Below, piece after piece: positions 27,945 to 33,313 of a DNA stretch of 64,000 nt; positions within the stretch are counted from its first letter, which is position 1; every line of letters begins with the position of its first letter. The notes beneath the pieces were generated by a model. That model saw only the letters and a list, made by a program, of their open reading frames with translations, was not told the DNA's origin and searched no databases. Position numbers and translations under genes: made by a program. Origin of the DNA: Trematomus loennbergii (taxonomy: Eukaryota; Chordata; Actinopteri; Perciformes; Nototheniidae); assembly GCA_012861695.1 (NCBI GenBank), contig JAAOOA010000279.1, forward strand, positions 55,001-119,000. The letters run 5' to 3'.

Positions 27945-28026
27945 TGTGTGTTTACCTGTGTGTTGTGTTAACGGCCGCGGTGAAGCAGATGAAGCCGAAG
28001 AATCCCCACACCTGGAGACGATCCAT
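1..28026 (-). CDS. cd109: CD109-like thioester protein (A2M family), 5' part, 25 exons, cut by window start
   Basis: Spliced minus-strand gene; the exons are listed separately. CD109 is a GPI-anchored, thioester-containing member of the alpha-2-macroglobulin family that modulates TGF-beta signalling at the cell surface (family knowledge). Seen here: a hydrophobic N-terminal signal ([19 protein letters not shown]), macroglobulin-type exons, FPETWIW after the bait-like segment, PDSITTWEA, and the thioester GCGEQNM at about residue 923. Blocks such as [17 protein letters not shown]-like [12 protein letters not shown] and [10 protein letters not shown] match CD109 rather than C3 or soluble A2M. 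All junctions are GT-AG. The window holds about 1,030 residues of a family usually near 1,430, so the C-terminal part (receptor-binding domain and GPI signal) lies beyond position 1. Odd points: a 2-nt shortfall in exon 6 and 1-nt phase conflicts at junctions 14/15 and 22/23. The locus could be a working gene with sequence errors, or a decaying copy. Confidence 0.9.
538..1033. mobile_element. TTAA-type inverted-repeat element, copy 1
   Basis: In cd109 intron 24. It shares CTATCATGCAAAAT, the ACACCGGGG-type block, AAAACCCTCTCTCTTTTCCT and the end AGGAGATCTTTAA with copies at 10,103-10,580 (inverted) and 57,984-58,650. The third copy is bounded by TTAA on both sides, pointing to a piggyBac- or Kolobok-type origin. 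Confidence 0.6.
1100..1181 (-). CDS. cd109: cd109 exon 24
   Basis: 82 nt between GTCCTGCAG and CACCTG|GTGAGT. It encodes [20 protein letters not shown] and DSSGSTW, the conserved thioester-domain block '[21 protein letters not shown]'. Confidence 0.92.
1765..2106. mobile_element. hAT-like MITE fragment, kin of 35,470-35,886
   Basis: From ATCGCATGGCATTGAAAAAA to GTGTGGGCACCCCTG it follows the complete element at 35,470-35,886, including the ATCTTTTGGGCTTGGTC block. The left terminus is missing. Between here and 1,033 the intron holds AT-rich sequence and a short TTTATTG-type retroelement tail (1,197-1,290). Confidence 0.6.
2455..2631 (-). CDS. cd109: cd109 exon 23 (thioester GCGEQ)
   Basis: 177 nt between GTGATGAAG and AAGAAGG|GTAAAC. 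It encodes [19 protein letters not shown], then [20 protein letters not shown]. The GCGEQ thioester (Cys-Gly-Glu-Gln) is intact, so the internal bond could form. The exon needs one carried base from exon 22, while the best upstream donor supplies none. The acceptor sits at a run of four G. Confidence 0.9.
2711..3530. repeat. AAGTA/ACTT-rich interspersed repeat with 37-bp minisatellite, copy 1
   Basis: It starts AGAGGTGGGAAGTAGTGG and ends with ACTTCTACTTTCACCAGAG. Inside, a 37-bp unit (CTACTTCTTACATTTTGAAC... and its ACATGTTGAACACA variant) is repeated about nine times at 2,821-3,160. The same element with its own unit expansion lies at 10,787-11,790, and fragments lie at 6,040-7,080, 21,380-21,835 and 47,690-47,835. 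Confidence 0.85.
4140..4280 (-). CDS. cd109: cd109 exon 22 (donor 4,140 or 4,136)
   Basis: It encodes [20 protein letters not shown] and [20 protein letters not shown], matching 'SILLDLT...SFSFPPNTVTGSERV'. The donor GTGGTG|GTATGT gives 141 nt in phase 0, which leaves exon 23 off by 1 nt. The next donor, GGTAT|GTAAAC (exon end 4,136), restores the frame with one extra residue. Confidence 0.87.
4838..5056 (-). CDS. cd109: cd109 exon 21
   Basis: 219 nt (73 codons) between TGTCTACAG and GTCAAG|GTGAAA. It encodes [40 protein letters not shown] and [16 protein letters not shown], matching 'GATVLFPIRPTHLGEIPITVTAL'. Confidence 0.92.
6081..6953. mobile_element. inverted-repeat DNA element with THAP remnant
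   Basis: Ends are inverted repeats: ATAGAGAGGCGAAGTCCCTC at the left and GAGGGACTTCGGCTCTCTAT at the right, both running on through CCTTTCCGG and GGTCCCAT. It interrupts a copy of the ACTT-rich repeat in cd109 intron 20. It carries a truncated THAP-like coding remnant (next entry), so it probably derives from a P-element/Kolobok-like transposon. Confidence 0.7.
6398..6505 (+). pseudogene. truncated THAP zinc-finger remnant
   Basis: The plus-strand frame reads [19 protein letters not shown], then [15 protein letters not shown], and stops at 6,506. C-x4-C spacing, the FRFPxDExxR motif and the invariant Trp are typical of the first half of a THAP domain (C2CH DNA-binding finger). The second half (the later Cys/His pair and AVPTIF-like end) is absent here, so it cannot fold alone. 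It may once have been a first exon of a transposase. Confidence 0.65.
7143..7256 (-). CDS. cd109: cd109 exon 20
   Basis: 114 nt (38 codons) between CTCCTGCAG and CTGGAG|GTCAGT. It encodes [20 protein letters not shown] and [18 protein letters not shown], matching 'FFIFLNLPYSVIRGEEFALEITIFNYL'. Confidence 0.92.
7832..7949 (-). CDS. cd109: cd109 exon 19
   Basis: 118 nt between TTTTCGCAG and GCTAAG|GTATTT. It encodes [20 protein letters not shown] and [19 protein letters not shown], matching 'VTVPDSITSWVATGFVISEDLGLGL'. Confidence 0.92.
8050..9062. repeat. 72-bp minisatellite, about 14 copies
   Basis: In cd109 intron 18. The unit contains GCGGTGGTGACGTGAAGTCA, TGTGACCGTGCTGTAGTTCC and TTTATAGCCCAACATTAGC. 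Starts at 8,071, 8,143 and 8,215 give the 72-bp period. Nearly every unit keeps GTCATGTGAC. One unit in inverted orientation lies at 3,530-3,610, and a degenerate relative lies near 51,400. Confidence 0.9.
9279..9402 (-). CDS. cd109: cd109 exon 18 (bait-like region, FPETWIW)
   Basis: 124 nt between TCTAAACAG and CACAGG|GTAAAG. It encodes [20 protein letters not shown], then [27 protein letters not shown] follows the bait-like segment in this family. The variable acidic/basic stretch before it is the protease-sensitive part in relatives. Confidence 0.88.
9498..9567 (-). CDS. cd109: cd109 exon 17
   Basis: 70 nt between TTTCTGCAG and AATTTG|GTAAGT. It encodes [20 protein letters not shown], matching 'ECGLWVLTDANLTKD' of CD109. 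Confidence 0.87.
9838..10102. mobile_element. MITE-like fragment with CCGTCCACACGG end
   Basis: It begins GGCTCCGTCCACACGGAGAC and later contains CGTCCACACGAGG and AACGGCTCCGTGTGTACGTC, an inverted-repeat pattern typical of short fish DNA elements. It abuts the next TTAA-type copy. No coding potential seen. Confidence 0.4.
10103..10580. mobile_element. TTAA-type inverted-repeat element, copy 2 (inverted)
   Basis: Reverse-orientation relative of 57,984-58,650. It ends GCATGATAGGACACCTTTAA and shares the GATTGGCCCGTGGGTGTAAA block and the run of ACACCGGG units (three or more tandem near 10,490-10,520). Confidence 0.65.
10610..10699 (-). CDS. cd109: cd109 exon 16
   Basis: 90 nt (30 codons) between CATTCACAG and TTCAAG|GTTAGC. 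It encodes [20 protein letters not shown] and [10 protein letters not shown], aligning with the 'VVHELELYN..' region before the bait-like segment. Confidence 0.85.
10787..11790. repeat. ACTT-rich interspersed repeat with 37-bp minisatellite, copy 2
   Basis: In cd109 intron 15. It has the same start and end sequences as the copy at 2,711, with about 13 of the 37-bp units at 10,880-11,390. TTTTGAACCCA and TGTTGAACACA unit variants alternate. Confidence 0.85.
11831..12065. repeat. DNA-element fragment with 22-bp tandem GGGCCTCACCTTGCGGAGG
   Basis: It starts CAGGGCCGTCCCTCCCTACA, as does the element at 59,291. The unit GGGCCTCACCTTGCGGAGGG is repeated about five times at 11,873-11,970, while the 59-kb copy has it once. 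The remaining intron 15 sequence to 12,770 shows no feature except short TTAGCTAGC-type palindromes. Confidence 0.55.
12777..12926 (-). CDS. cd109: cd109 exon 15 (start ambiguous: 12,926 or 12,915)
   Basis: It encodes [39 protein letters not shown] and ITMKR before GTAAGG, matching the CD109 'VGIVAVDKSVNLM' block. The best acceptor (TTGGCAG) gives 150 nt, but joined to exon 14 it would read a stop after three codons. An acceptor 11 nt further in (CTCTGAG, exon start 12,915) restores the frame and drops four residues. A missing G in CAGGTGTC would explain the conflict equally well. Confidence 0.8.
13852..14629. mobile_element. MITE-like element with 24-bp inverted ends
   Basis: The ends TGCGTTCACACCGGACGCGA and TCGCGTCCGGTGTGAACGCA are perfect inverted repeats. 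It lies in cd109 intron 14. Its interior is shared with parts of 38,212-38,600 and 59,700-60,075. It has no coding region. Confidence 0.75.
14864..15036 (-). CDS. cd109: cd109 exon 14
   Basis: 173 nt between GTTTTAAAG and AACCAG|GTGAGT. It encodes [34 protein letters not shown] and [11 protein letters not shown], one of the clearest CD109 matches in the window. It ends with 2 nt of a codon, which conflicts by 1 nt with the canonical start of exon 15. Confidence 0.92.
15611..15673 (-). CDS. cd109: cd109 exon 13
   Basis: 63 nt (21 codons) between CCTGCAG and TACGTA|GTAAGT. It encodes [20 protein letters not shown], matching the family's 'IKVGSPFELVV' block. Confidence 0.88.
15756..15854 (-). 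CDS. cd109: cd109 exon 12
   Basis: 99 nt (33 codons) between TGTTTTCAG and CCACAG|GTAAAT. It encodes [20 protein letters not shown] and [13 protein letters not shown], matching 'KAYFLGSKSSMAVHSLFKSPS' of CD109. Confidence 0.9.
16395..16565 (+). mobile_element. short retroelement 3' tail
   Basis: TG-rich start, then GATTGTGGGAAACGG, GATCTCTCTGTCTATACACA, and the end AATAAAGTTGACTTTGACTT. A near-identical tail lies at 24,590-24,782 and an inverted part at 28,255-28,345. 5' truncation and a shared 3' end indicate LINE or SINE retroposition. Confidence 0.55.
16645..16896 (-). CDS. cd109: cd109 exon 11
   Basis: 252 nt (84 codons) between GTTTTATAG and ATTGAT|GTGAGA. It encodes [20 protein letters not shown], a Trp/Arg-rich stretch, an acidic EEEEK run, then [19 protein letters not shown]. 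It aligns with the family's 'LTLEERRNNVVITVTQRN' block, with a fish-specific charged insertion in the middle. Confidence 0.87.
17049..18275 (-). mobile_element. L2/Maui-like LINE, 5'-truncated, reverse transcriptase ORF
   Basis: Minus-strand frame open from about 18,270 to 17,237 (sense to cd109, in intron 10). Reverse-transcriptase motifs: [17 protein letters not shown], the catalytic [32 protein letters not shown], and the C-terminal [12 protein letters not shown] and SLHWLPV. These fit the CR1/L2 clade. The N-terminal endonuclease and most of the RT fingers are missing. The 3' end carries TTTATTTATATAGCACCTTT. The last ~315 codons have no stop, so the insertion is fairly young, but it cannot move on its own. 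Confidence 0.85.
18479..18588 (-). CDS. cd109: cd109 exon 10
   Basis: 110 nt between CTTGTTTCAG and GTCACG|GTAAGG. It encodes [20 protein letters not shown] and [12 protein letters not shown], matching the 'YTTVLKPSLNFTATV' region. The phase is consistent with its neighbours. Confidence 0.88.
18970..19655. repeat. 57/63-bp minisatellite, about 12 copies
   Basis: In cd109 intron 9. The unit contains GTGTCTCTACTTTAAAGAGT and CCTCTCCTGCTGATGTTCAG. Most spacings are 57 bp, and several copies carry a 6-bp TACTGT insert (63 bp). Being a multiple of three, the array leaves chance frames open on both strands; these are not genes. Confidence 0.9.
19978..20119 (-). CDS. cd109: cd109 exon 9, with a furin-like RSKR site
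   Basis: 142 nt between TTTGTTTCAG and CTCACAG|GTAATC. It encodes [23 protein letters not shown] and continues to VNVTEHLTG. The basic RSKR|Q at about residue 305 fits the furin consensus. NVT is a potential N-glycosylation site. Confidence 0.88.
21269..21365 (-). CDS. cd109: cd109 exon 8
   Basis: 97 nt between CCACCCTCAG and AAAGAG|GTGCGT. It encodes [19 protein letters not shown]..., matching the conserved 'YTYGKPVKGDVTLTF' block. The phase matches exons 7 and 9. Confidence 0.9.
21864..21945 (-). CDS. cd109: cd109 exon 7
   Basis: 82 nt between TTCTTGCAG and GCAAA|GTGAGG. In phase it encodes [20 protein letters not shown] and RGSVRAK, the hallmark 'VLPKFEV' motif of the alpha-2-macroglobulin family. 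It needs one carried base from exon 6. Confidence 0.88.
22031..22068 (-). CDS. cd109: cd109 exon 6, apparent 2-nt deletion
   Basis: 38 nt between TGTTTACAG and TTACG|GTACGT. It reads [10 protein letters not shown] in the frame set by exon 5 (compare the family's ..SFQV), but the following ..YYD|LPKFEV needs a frame that is 2 nt off. The family spacing predicts 40 nt. Without those two bases, exon 7 reads into a stop (GTT TGA) after a few codons. No alternative acceptor, donor or exon skip that I tried restores the frame. The shortfall falls in a TATATT run. Confidence 0.6.
22217..22280. repeat. (TA)n microsatellite
   Basis: About 32 TA units in cd109 intron 5. Confidence 0.95.
22761..23797. 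mobile_element. 1.04-kb inverted-repeat DNA element
   Basis: The ends TGCCCCTTTCACACCAAC and TTGGTGTGAAAGGGGCA are inverted repeats, followed inward by ACGGTTCCAG and its near complement CTAGAACGGGA. It lies in cd109 intron 5 and stops about 35 nt short of the exon 5 donor. No coding region seen. Confidence 0.75.
23832..23957 (-). CDS. cd109: cd109 exon 5
   Basis: 126 nt (42 codons, phase 0) between TTGCTCCAG and ATCAAC|GTGAGT. It encodes [18 protein letters not shown] and [19 protein letters not shown], matching the CD109 'LIQQWLSQQSDLGVISKTFQ' region. Confidence 0.9.
24089..24274. repeat. 62-bp triplication of the exon 4 end and its splice donor
   Basis: The segment starting TAACTCCTCACCTTGATGG occurs at 24,089, 24,151 and 24,213 with a 62-bp period. 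The third copy merges into exon 4. Each copy carries the exon end and the donor CAAG|GTGAGG (exon-end positions 24,224, 24,162 and 24,100). Use of a downstream donor would add 62 or 124 nt and shift the frame. Confidence 0.9.
24224..24460 (-). CDS. cd109: cd109 exon 4
   Basis: 237 nt (79 codons, phase 0 in and out) between CTCCTGCAG and CATCAAG|GTGAGG. It encodes [19 protein letters not shown], then [18 protein letters not shown] and LNITIK, the conserved 'IQTDKALYKPKQEVKFR' block of the family. The last part of this exon, with its donor, is repeated twice more in the following intron. Confidence 0.9.
24590..24782 (+). mobile_element. short retroelement 3' tail, copy 2
   Basis: Matches 16,395-16,565: GAGAAACGGTTTTTCGATC and the end AATAAAGTTGACTTTGACTT. 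Confidence 0.55.
25061..25607. mobile_element. TTAA-type MITE
   Basis: CCCTCCTGTTGTCTTCG at the left and CGAAGACAATAGGAGGG at the right are inverted repeats, with TTAA directly after the right end. A fragment of the same family lies at 32,733-32,822. It sits in cd109 intron 3. Confidence 0.65.
25785..25813 (-). CDS. cd109: cd109 exon 3 (29-nt micro-exon)
   Basis: A 29-nt exon between TTTAAAG and CCACCT|GTAAGTA. It adds [10 protein letters not shown], aligning with the 'GSFKTLTLP' block of CD109 and bringing the frame back to phase 0. The acceptor has a weak pyrimidine tract. Confidence 0.7.
26021..26190 (-). CDS. cd109: cd109 exon 2 (start of first macroglobulin domain)
   Basis: 170 nt between TCCCTCAG and GGAG|GTCAGA. 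It encodes [18 protein letters not shown] and then [19 protein letters not shown], matching the CD109 N-terminus (the 'APGIIRPG' block of the family). Joined to exon 1, the frame is open through codon 80. Confidence 0.88.
26200..26530. repeat. T-rich low-complexity tract
   Basis: About 300 bases of mostly T with scattered A on the plus strand, in cd109 intron 1. Open frames here are compositional. Confidence 0.9.
26531..27259. mobile_element. MITE-like element with inverted ends and internal hairpin
   Basis: The left end GAGTGCACCAGCTGGGCGTA and the right end TACGCCCAGCTGGTGCACTC are inverted repeats. Left-end sequence continues with further GGGCGTAA units. Inside, 26,596-26,669 forms a nearly perfect 36-bp hairpin, and parts of it recur at 26,771-26,816. 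It lies in cd109 intron 1. Confidence 0.75.
27712..27944. repeat. (GT)n microsatellite with repeated exon 1 donor units
   Basis: The (GT)n run is broken several times by TTTACCTGTGTGT, which on the minus strand is CACAG|GTAAA, the cd109 exon 1 splice donor. Copies start at 27,712, 27,796, 27,809 and 27,851; the real donor lies at 27,951-27,960. Confidence 0.9.
27956..28026 (-). CDS. cd109: cd109 exon 1 (signal peptide)
   Basis: The ATG at 28,026 opens 71 nt of coding sequence (23 codons plus 2 nt) ending CACACAG before GTAAAC. It encodes [20 protein letters not shown], a short charged start followed by a hydrophobic core, as expected of a secretory signal. It is the only ATG upstream of exon 2 in a compatible phase. 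Confidence 0.85.
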
Positions 28027-28084
28027 TTGCAAGAAGAGCAAAACTCTCCAAAGGGATTCAGTGACAGAAGGAGACAGGTGTAGT

Positions 28085-28091
28085 CTTTATA
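28085..28091 (-). promoter_or_regulatory. TATA box of the cd109-like gene
   Basis: The minus strand reads GTATAAAGAC here, a good TATA box. It lies about 60 nt upstream of the ATG at 28,026, so transcription should start near 28,055 with a 5' UTR of about 30 nt. A long (GGA)n purine tract lies directly upstream. No transcript data were available, and upstream non-coding exons cannot be excluded. Confidence 0.55.
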
Positions 28092-28099
28092 CCTGAACA

Positions 28100-28197
28100 G
28101 TGACTCTTCCTCTTCCTCCGCCTCTTCCTCCTCCTCCTCCTCCTCCTCCTCCTCCTCCTCCCTCCTCCTCCTCCTCCTCCTCCTCCTCCTCCTCCCT
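28100..28197. repeat. (CTC)n / (GGA)n polypurine tract at the cd109 promoter
   Basis: Nearly 100 bases of CTC/CTT triplets on the plus strand (GGA/GAG on the coding strand), about 10-110 nt upstream of the TATA box. Confidence 0.95.
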
Positions 28198-28384
28198 GAT
28201 TTCCCCGGGGATTCTTCATTCAGTAACTGGGTGTTTCCACTCTGAGGAGCAAGAAGTCAAAAGTCAAACTCAAAGTCAGCTTTATTGTCAAAAATTCTTC
28301 ATGTGTTATACATCCAGAAATCTTGAAATATCGTTTCCCACAGTCCCACAGTGTGACATGTATACATAAAACAACAATTAAATA

Positions 28385-28713
28385 TTGCCAACTGCTAGGA
28401 CTGTCTTAGGGAAAATAGCATTTAGATGCGCAGCTCCACTGTCCTGGAATAGTCTGCAATTGAAATGCAAACTGAGCAATCTGGTGCCACTAAATGTTTT
28501 TAAAGCTCGGTTGGATGCTACTCAATCGGAAGCTGTTGTACCTGTTCATGTGGATAGTTATGTAAATTGTAATCCCTGTAATGATGCTGTATGATGTCCT
28601 TTTGTTGTTCTGTTTATGTTTTTATGTTTCATGTGGAACCTACTTGAGCAGGTCTCCCTTGAAAAAGAGATCAATGATCTCAATGGGATACAGCTGGATA
28701 AATAAAGGTTTGA
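28385..28713 (+). mobile_element. LINE 3' end fragment (plus strand)
   Basis: Residual frame with AFRCAAPLSWNSLQLKCKL, typical of the C-terminus of fish LINE polyproteins ('R..P..WN.LP...K'). It is followed by a 3' UTR with GCAGGTCTCCCTTGAAAAAG, GAGATCAATGATCTCAATGG and TAAATAAAGGTTTGAAATGA. Strongly 5'-truncated. Confidence 0.65.
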
Positions 28714-28724
28714 AATGAAATGAA

Positions 28725-28975
28725 ATGAGGAACCTTCTTCCTGAAGGCAGGCGGCTGAAGAGGCTGTTGGAGGGGTTTGTGGAGTCACCCACAATGCTGA
28801 GTGCTTTGCGGGTGAGGCGGGTGTTATATATGTCCTGTAGTGATGGGAGTGAGGCACCGATGATCCTCTGGGCAGAGTTCACAATGCGCTGCAGGCTCTT
28901 GCGGTTGGAGGCGGTGCAGCTTCCAAACAATATTGGATTGTTCTCTCTTAGTAAGATCCCATTTAAATACAATTG
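28725..28975 (-). mobile_element. LINE reverse-transcriptase C-terminal fragment (minus strand)
   Basis: The minus-strand frame reads GSCTASNRKSLQRIVNSAQ, RIIGASLPSLQDIYNTRLTR and FSRLPSGRRF. This block is common at the C-terminus of fish non-LTR reverse transcriptases. Truncated at both ends. Confidence 0.65.
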
Positions 28976-29199
28976 TGGTCTTACCTTGACTTGAAGATGA
29001 AGTCCATGCTATCCTTATGGACAAAAATCTCTATGACTTTTTTTACTTTTTCAAAAGTCTAGTTTGTTGTTTGCGTCTACCGTCTCTGTGTAGAATAACA
29101 GTAGCAACAAGAACCTGTGGGCTCACGTGCACCCCTGCAGTGCGGCAGAGGTTATGGCTGCCTCCCCTGGTGCTTTTTCATTGCTGTATGATGAGACCA

Positions 29200-29302
29200 G
29201 CGAGCCTAACGCCGGGATTCCACCGGGTCCGTCTGCGCCGCGTTACGGCTGTGCCGCGGTTCTGTTTCGACTGTGCCGCGGTTCTGTTTCGACCTCCTAC
29301 AG
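29200..29302. repeat. fragment of CCACCGGGTCCGTCTGCGCC element
   Basis: ATTCCACCGGGTCCGTCTGC and the duplicated GTGCCGCGGTTCTGTTTCGAC match one arm of the palindromic element at 35,993-36,711. It directly abuts the left arm of the large palindrome. Confidence 0.5.
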
Positions 29303-30219
29303 CAGGGATGGGCAACTTGGATGGTGGTGGGGCCACACAATTGATGTACTGGCCACCAGGGGGCCGCAGATTCACTTGGAACCATAGACTGTATATATAA
29401 ATGGACGTAGGGTCCATGACGTCACCCATAGGATTCTGCAGAGTTGCCGAGAAGCCCTTAGTAGGCGGAGTCGGCCACTAACGGCTCGACAGTGGCGTCA
29501 GAGTCTAACTCCCGCCTGCTACATCCTGATCCAAATAAGGGCAAAGAGGCGGAGCCGTGGCGGAGACGAGGCGGGACAGGGCGGGACCTTCTGCCAACGG
29601 CCGTGAAGTTTCAGACCTAGCTCAGGCTAAGAAGCTAAGCTAACATGCTCACAGTATTAAGCTAACAACCCAGCTTCCGGTCACTGCTCCTCGTTCCCGG
29701 CGTTCTGAAGGTAAGATCCCCTGTAACTTTACAAAACTTGTCCTTTTGATTTAAATGTTCTTGAACCTACACTATACAATTGTTTTTTAAGTGCTTCACC
29801 GTTTTTCAAATATAAATGTCATTTGTAACAACTTTGTAAACTAGCAGAGATATGGCCAGTGTTGCGTGAATTAGCCTATGGAATTAGCCATAAACTGTGG
29901 CCTATACAGTATGTAAAGGAATTAGCGTATTGTGAATTAAACAAAGCTTTTCCCTATGATTTAACTGTTCTTGATATTACACTATACAAGTTTAAAAACG
30001 CTTGTCCATGATTCAAATATAAACAGTGTAATATGCATGGGCTAACAAATGCAAAATCTGCATATTTATACTTTTTGACCATCAATTGTATATACATTTA
30101 ATCCAACGTTACTGTTTCAACAGCGCTGTGAGAGTATAAATTAAATATGACTGTAGAAAAAGAAGGCGCTTTTATATTGATTAAACCATTTTTATTTCTT
30201 TCAGCATTAAGAAAAAAAG

Positions 30220-30305
30220 ATGGCAACCTCCTCCACAACCTGTAAGTTGATGGTCCTGGCTTACTTTACATGACTTCAGATGGTTGACATTACACACAAA
30301 CATAC

Positions 30306-30362
<57 letters not shown>

Positions 30363-31002
30363 GTCAGGTGTGATTTCATATGTTATGTTGTATGTTATTG
30401 TCAAAGGAACAAAATGAGCAACCCTTTATACTTAATTTGATATTCCTCATTATCTGAAGCATTTGTTACTCTCATTTATTTTCCTCCCATAGTGACTGTA
30501 TGGATAATCGGAGACAGCTATGTCCGGCGTGGAGCCCAGAGAGCTACAGAGACCATCGCAGCAACCTTGGCCTCGACCTTCGCGCCTGCTGGTTCGGTTG
30601 GGGTGGACTGCGCTGGAGAGGTCTCCTCCCCTTCTTTTCCAACTCCCTGCGAGGAAGAGCAGCCCCGGATGTCCTCCTCATCCACTGTGGCGGCAACGAC
30701 TTGGGGATGTGCCCAGTGTTCACTTGGTGAATCAGATGAAGGAGGACCTGCACCAGCTTCACCATCGGCACCCTGGCATGAAGATCATGCTCTCCCAGAT
30801 CAACCAGAGGTGCCGATGGAGGGCTGGTGCAAATCCTGTCAAAATTGACAAGGCCCGGAAGTTTGTTAACAGTGTTATGGCTACTTTTGTTCATAGCCTA
30901 AATGGTGCCATTGTTGACCACTCCAACATTAGACATGACAGTCCTGGGCTTTTTTTGCGAGATAGAGTTCATTTCACCCTAGGGGAAATGATATTTTTTT
31001 AA
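30220..31002 (+). pseudogene. SGNH/GDSL-like hydrolase gene of a mobile element, frameshifted
   Basis: Spliced layout: donor CTGAAG|GTAAGA at 29,710; exon 2 at 30,205-30,241, with the ATG at 30,220 (MATSSTT) and donor T|GTAAGT; exon 3 from 30,493 after CCTCCCATAG; polyadenylation signal AATAAA at 31,296. Exon 3 shows the hydrolase blocks: IIGDSYVRRG (nucleophile Ser), VLLIHCGGNDLG (Gly/Asn), and LFLRDRVHFT (Asp/His). They lie in three different frames, implying single-base indels near 30,560 and 30,708. SGNH hydrolase genes of this type are known passengers of several vertebrate mobile-element groups. Its substrate is unknown. As read, it is broken. Confidence 0.65.
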
Positions 31003-33238
31003 AGTCACTAGCCAATTGCCTGAAAGACCATCTCCAAAGACTGTGAACTGCTAAAATGTCAGTATCACTGTTTTTGGATTTGGCCTTTAGAGTATGTTTT
31101 CTAAGGCCCTTGCTAAGCCCAGACTGTCATGGCTAATGTTGAGTTACATCTCCACAACCCCCCCCTCTTCCCCCCAATGGACTCTGTAGCTCTCCAGGCC
31201 CATGCTGGGCATGGCTGTCTGTCAAACTTTTTTTTTAAATTTGTTATTATGTTTTTTGTTATTTTATTTGTTAAAATAATTCTGTAAATATTTAAAATAA
31301 ATCACATTCATATTTTCACTTCTTTTGTCTACTGCTTACTGAAAATGTTAGCTATCACATCCAAATCTGACTATCAAATGAAAGGATAAGCTAACCATAC
31401 AATACAGAAAACATTACACATTAAGGCTCAAATCTTTTCCCAAGCCGTAGCAGTCTGAAAAGAGTCCCAAGTTTAAAAACACAAAATCTTGACAATGAAT
31501 ACTACCTTGTCATTTATCAGTGACAATGCAAACACCAAGAAGGTCTCCCCTAATCCCATGTATTTTGGCATCAAATATGTCATAAGCATACCATAGAATG
31601 TAATTATGAAATGCAATACCCACAATCCCTACAGGGTCGTAACATCACAGAAAATAATACCTTTTAGAGAGTTTCTAAATTGTTCAGTATGCAGATAATT
31701 ATTTGTTTTACAATAGAAACATTTTTCTCAATAAATGTTCCCACATGTTGTGAGCATCAACTTTAAATCTTTTGTCAACAAATAAAAAACATCTTAATTT
31801 CCTTTACGACAACATTTTGTTTATAACACCACTACATTAACAATAAGCATAGGAAAATTATAAATGTATAATTTAAGATTGTGCTTTTACTCTATATTTA
31901 ATCCGATCTATTTCACATTGAAAATGTACGACTTAAGTACACTAGAAAATAAATTAAAGATGTGCAACAACTGTATCAGTAATTAAAATGATATAACTTA
32001 TGTACAGGGTTGGGAGGGCTACTTGCCAAAAACGCAACCAGTAACTTAATGTGAGTATCAAGATATAAAAGTAATGTACTGTAACCTGATAACTTTATTT
32101 TTCTTTTGGATTACCTCAATATCAAATGCAATGCAAATAAACACAGGAGAGAAGAAATATTAATATGATTTTTTTACTTAAATGTATAATATACATAAAG
32201 CTGACTCAGGCAGTAGGTGTATAGATTCACAATTAAAGTATTAGCCTACAGAACAGTACCGCTTCCAGAGAAGAGAGAACATCTGATCATTTTACAACAA
32301 ACACTATATGCTCTTTTCAGGTTTTGAATAAGATTGTAATCCTGAGTTTCCCTATTATTAAAAAAAGTCAAACTAATCCGATTACATCTTTTCCTATGTA
32401 ACTAAGGATTACACTTTCCTTTTTTTCTATACGATCTTGATTCGTGTTGGATGTAATCCATTACTACCTAAGCCAATAAAAGTCATAACATTTGGAAAAT
32501 TGTCTCAAGTTATAAATTATGCCTTCAATCTCTTTCACGTGGGGAAGACATCACATTGGCCGAGGCGTTGCAACTTCCCTCAAGCGTCCTACATGAAAGA
32601 AAGATCACATGTTAAAAATGTGTGCACAGACTATTCAGTATGACCCGTCTTAGTTTAAAGCCCACTCACCACGACAAGGTCAATCAGCAATTTTATATGT
32701 TCAAATGTCTACTGTGAAGGATATCATAAATCCTTAATGCAATCGAATGTAAAACAAAAAAGTTATGATTGATGAAAGTAGTAAATCGGTCAGATTTGAC
32801 CCGAAGACAACAGGAGGGTTAATGCCATATTCACTTAATAACGCATGAACAACTTTTACAAATATTTCTATATAGTCTGTGTTGGTAAATGTCATCTAGG
32901 TTGCACATTTCCTGCTGAAATACATGCATACCAAGTTACTGCGTGGCACTTTGGTTTTGATAAAACAGTGTAGTTCCACTATATAAACGTTACATTCATA
33001 ATCAAACGAGACAATCTGCAAGATAATGAGCTATTTGTTGTTATTTGTAATGCTTGTCATTCACACGTTAATAAAATAAAATAAGTACTGATACATAGCA
33101 GAACAATTGTGGCGATGTTCAGCTTAATAAGCCTTGTTCAACATAATTTATTTAGCTAATACTACAGCGGGCTGCAGGCGAACCAAGTCTGCGTTTCGCT
33201 GCATTCCTTGATCTCCAGTTATAATGCCGGACTCCGCC

Positions 33239-33313
33239 GCCGGCCGAAGCTAACGGAGCCGCCGGGACGCGCTAGCGAGCTAGCCCCCTGCGGCTCCGTT
33301 AGCTTCGGCCGGC
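33239..33313. repeat. 24-bp perfect GC-rich hairpin
   Basis: 33,239-33,262 is the exact reverse complement of 33,290-33,313, with a 27-nt loop that itself contains GCTAGCGAGCTAGC. It lies inside the 4.7-kb insertion. Confidence 0.9.

Noticed and set aside
27677..28096. Open frames of repeated Cys-Val codons
   Set aside because: They are translations of the (GT)n microsatellite, with no protein-like composition; the same applies at 50,169-50,477, 53,250-53,486 and 59,150-59,488.
28100..28369. Proline/serine-rich open frame
   Set aside because: It is the translation of the (CTC)n tract at the cd109 promoter.
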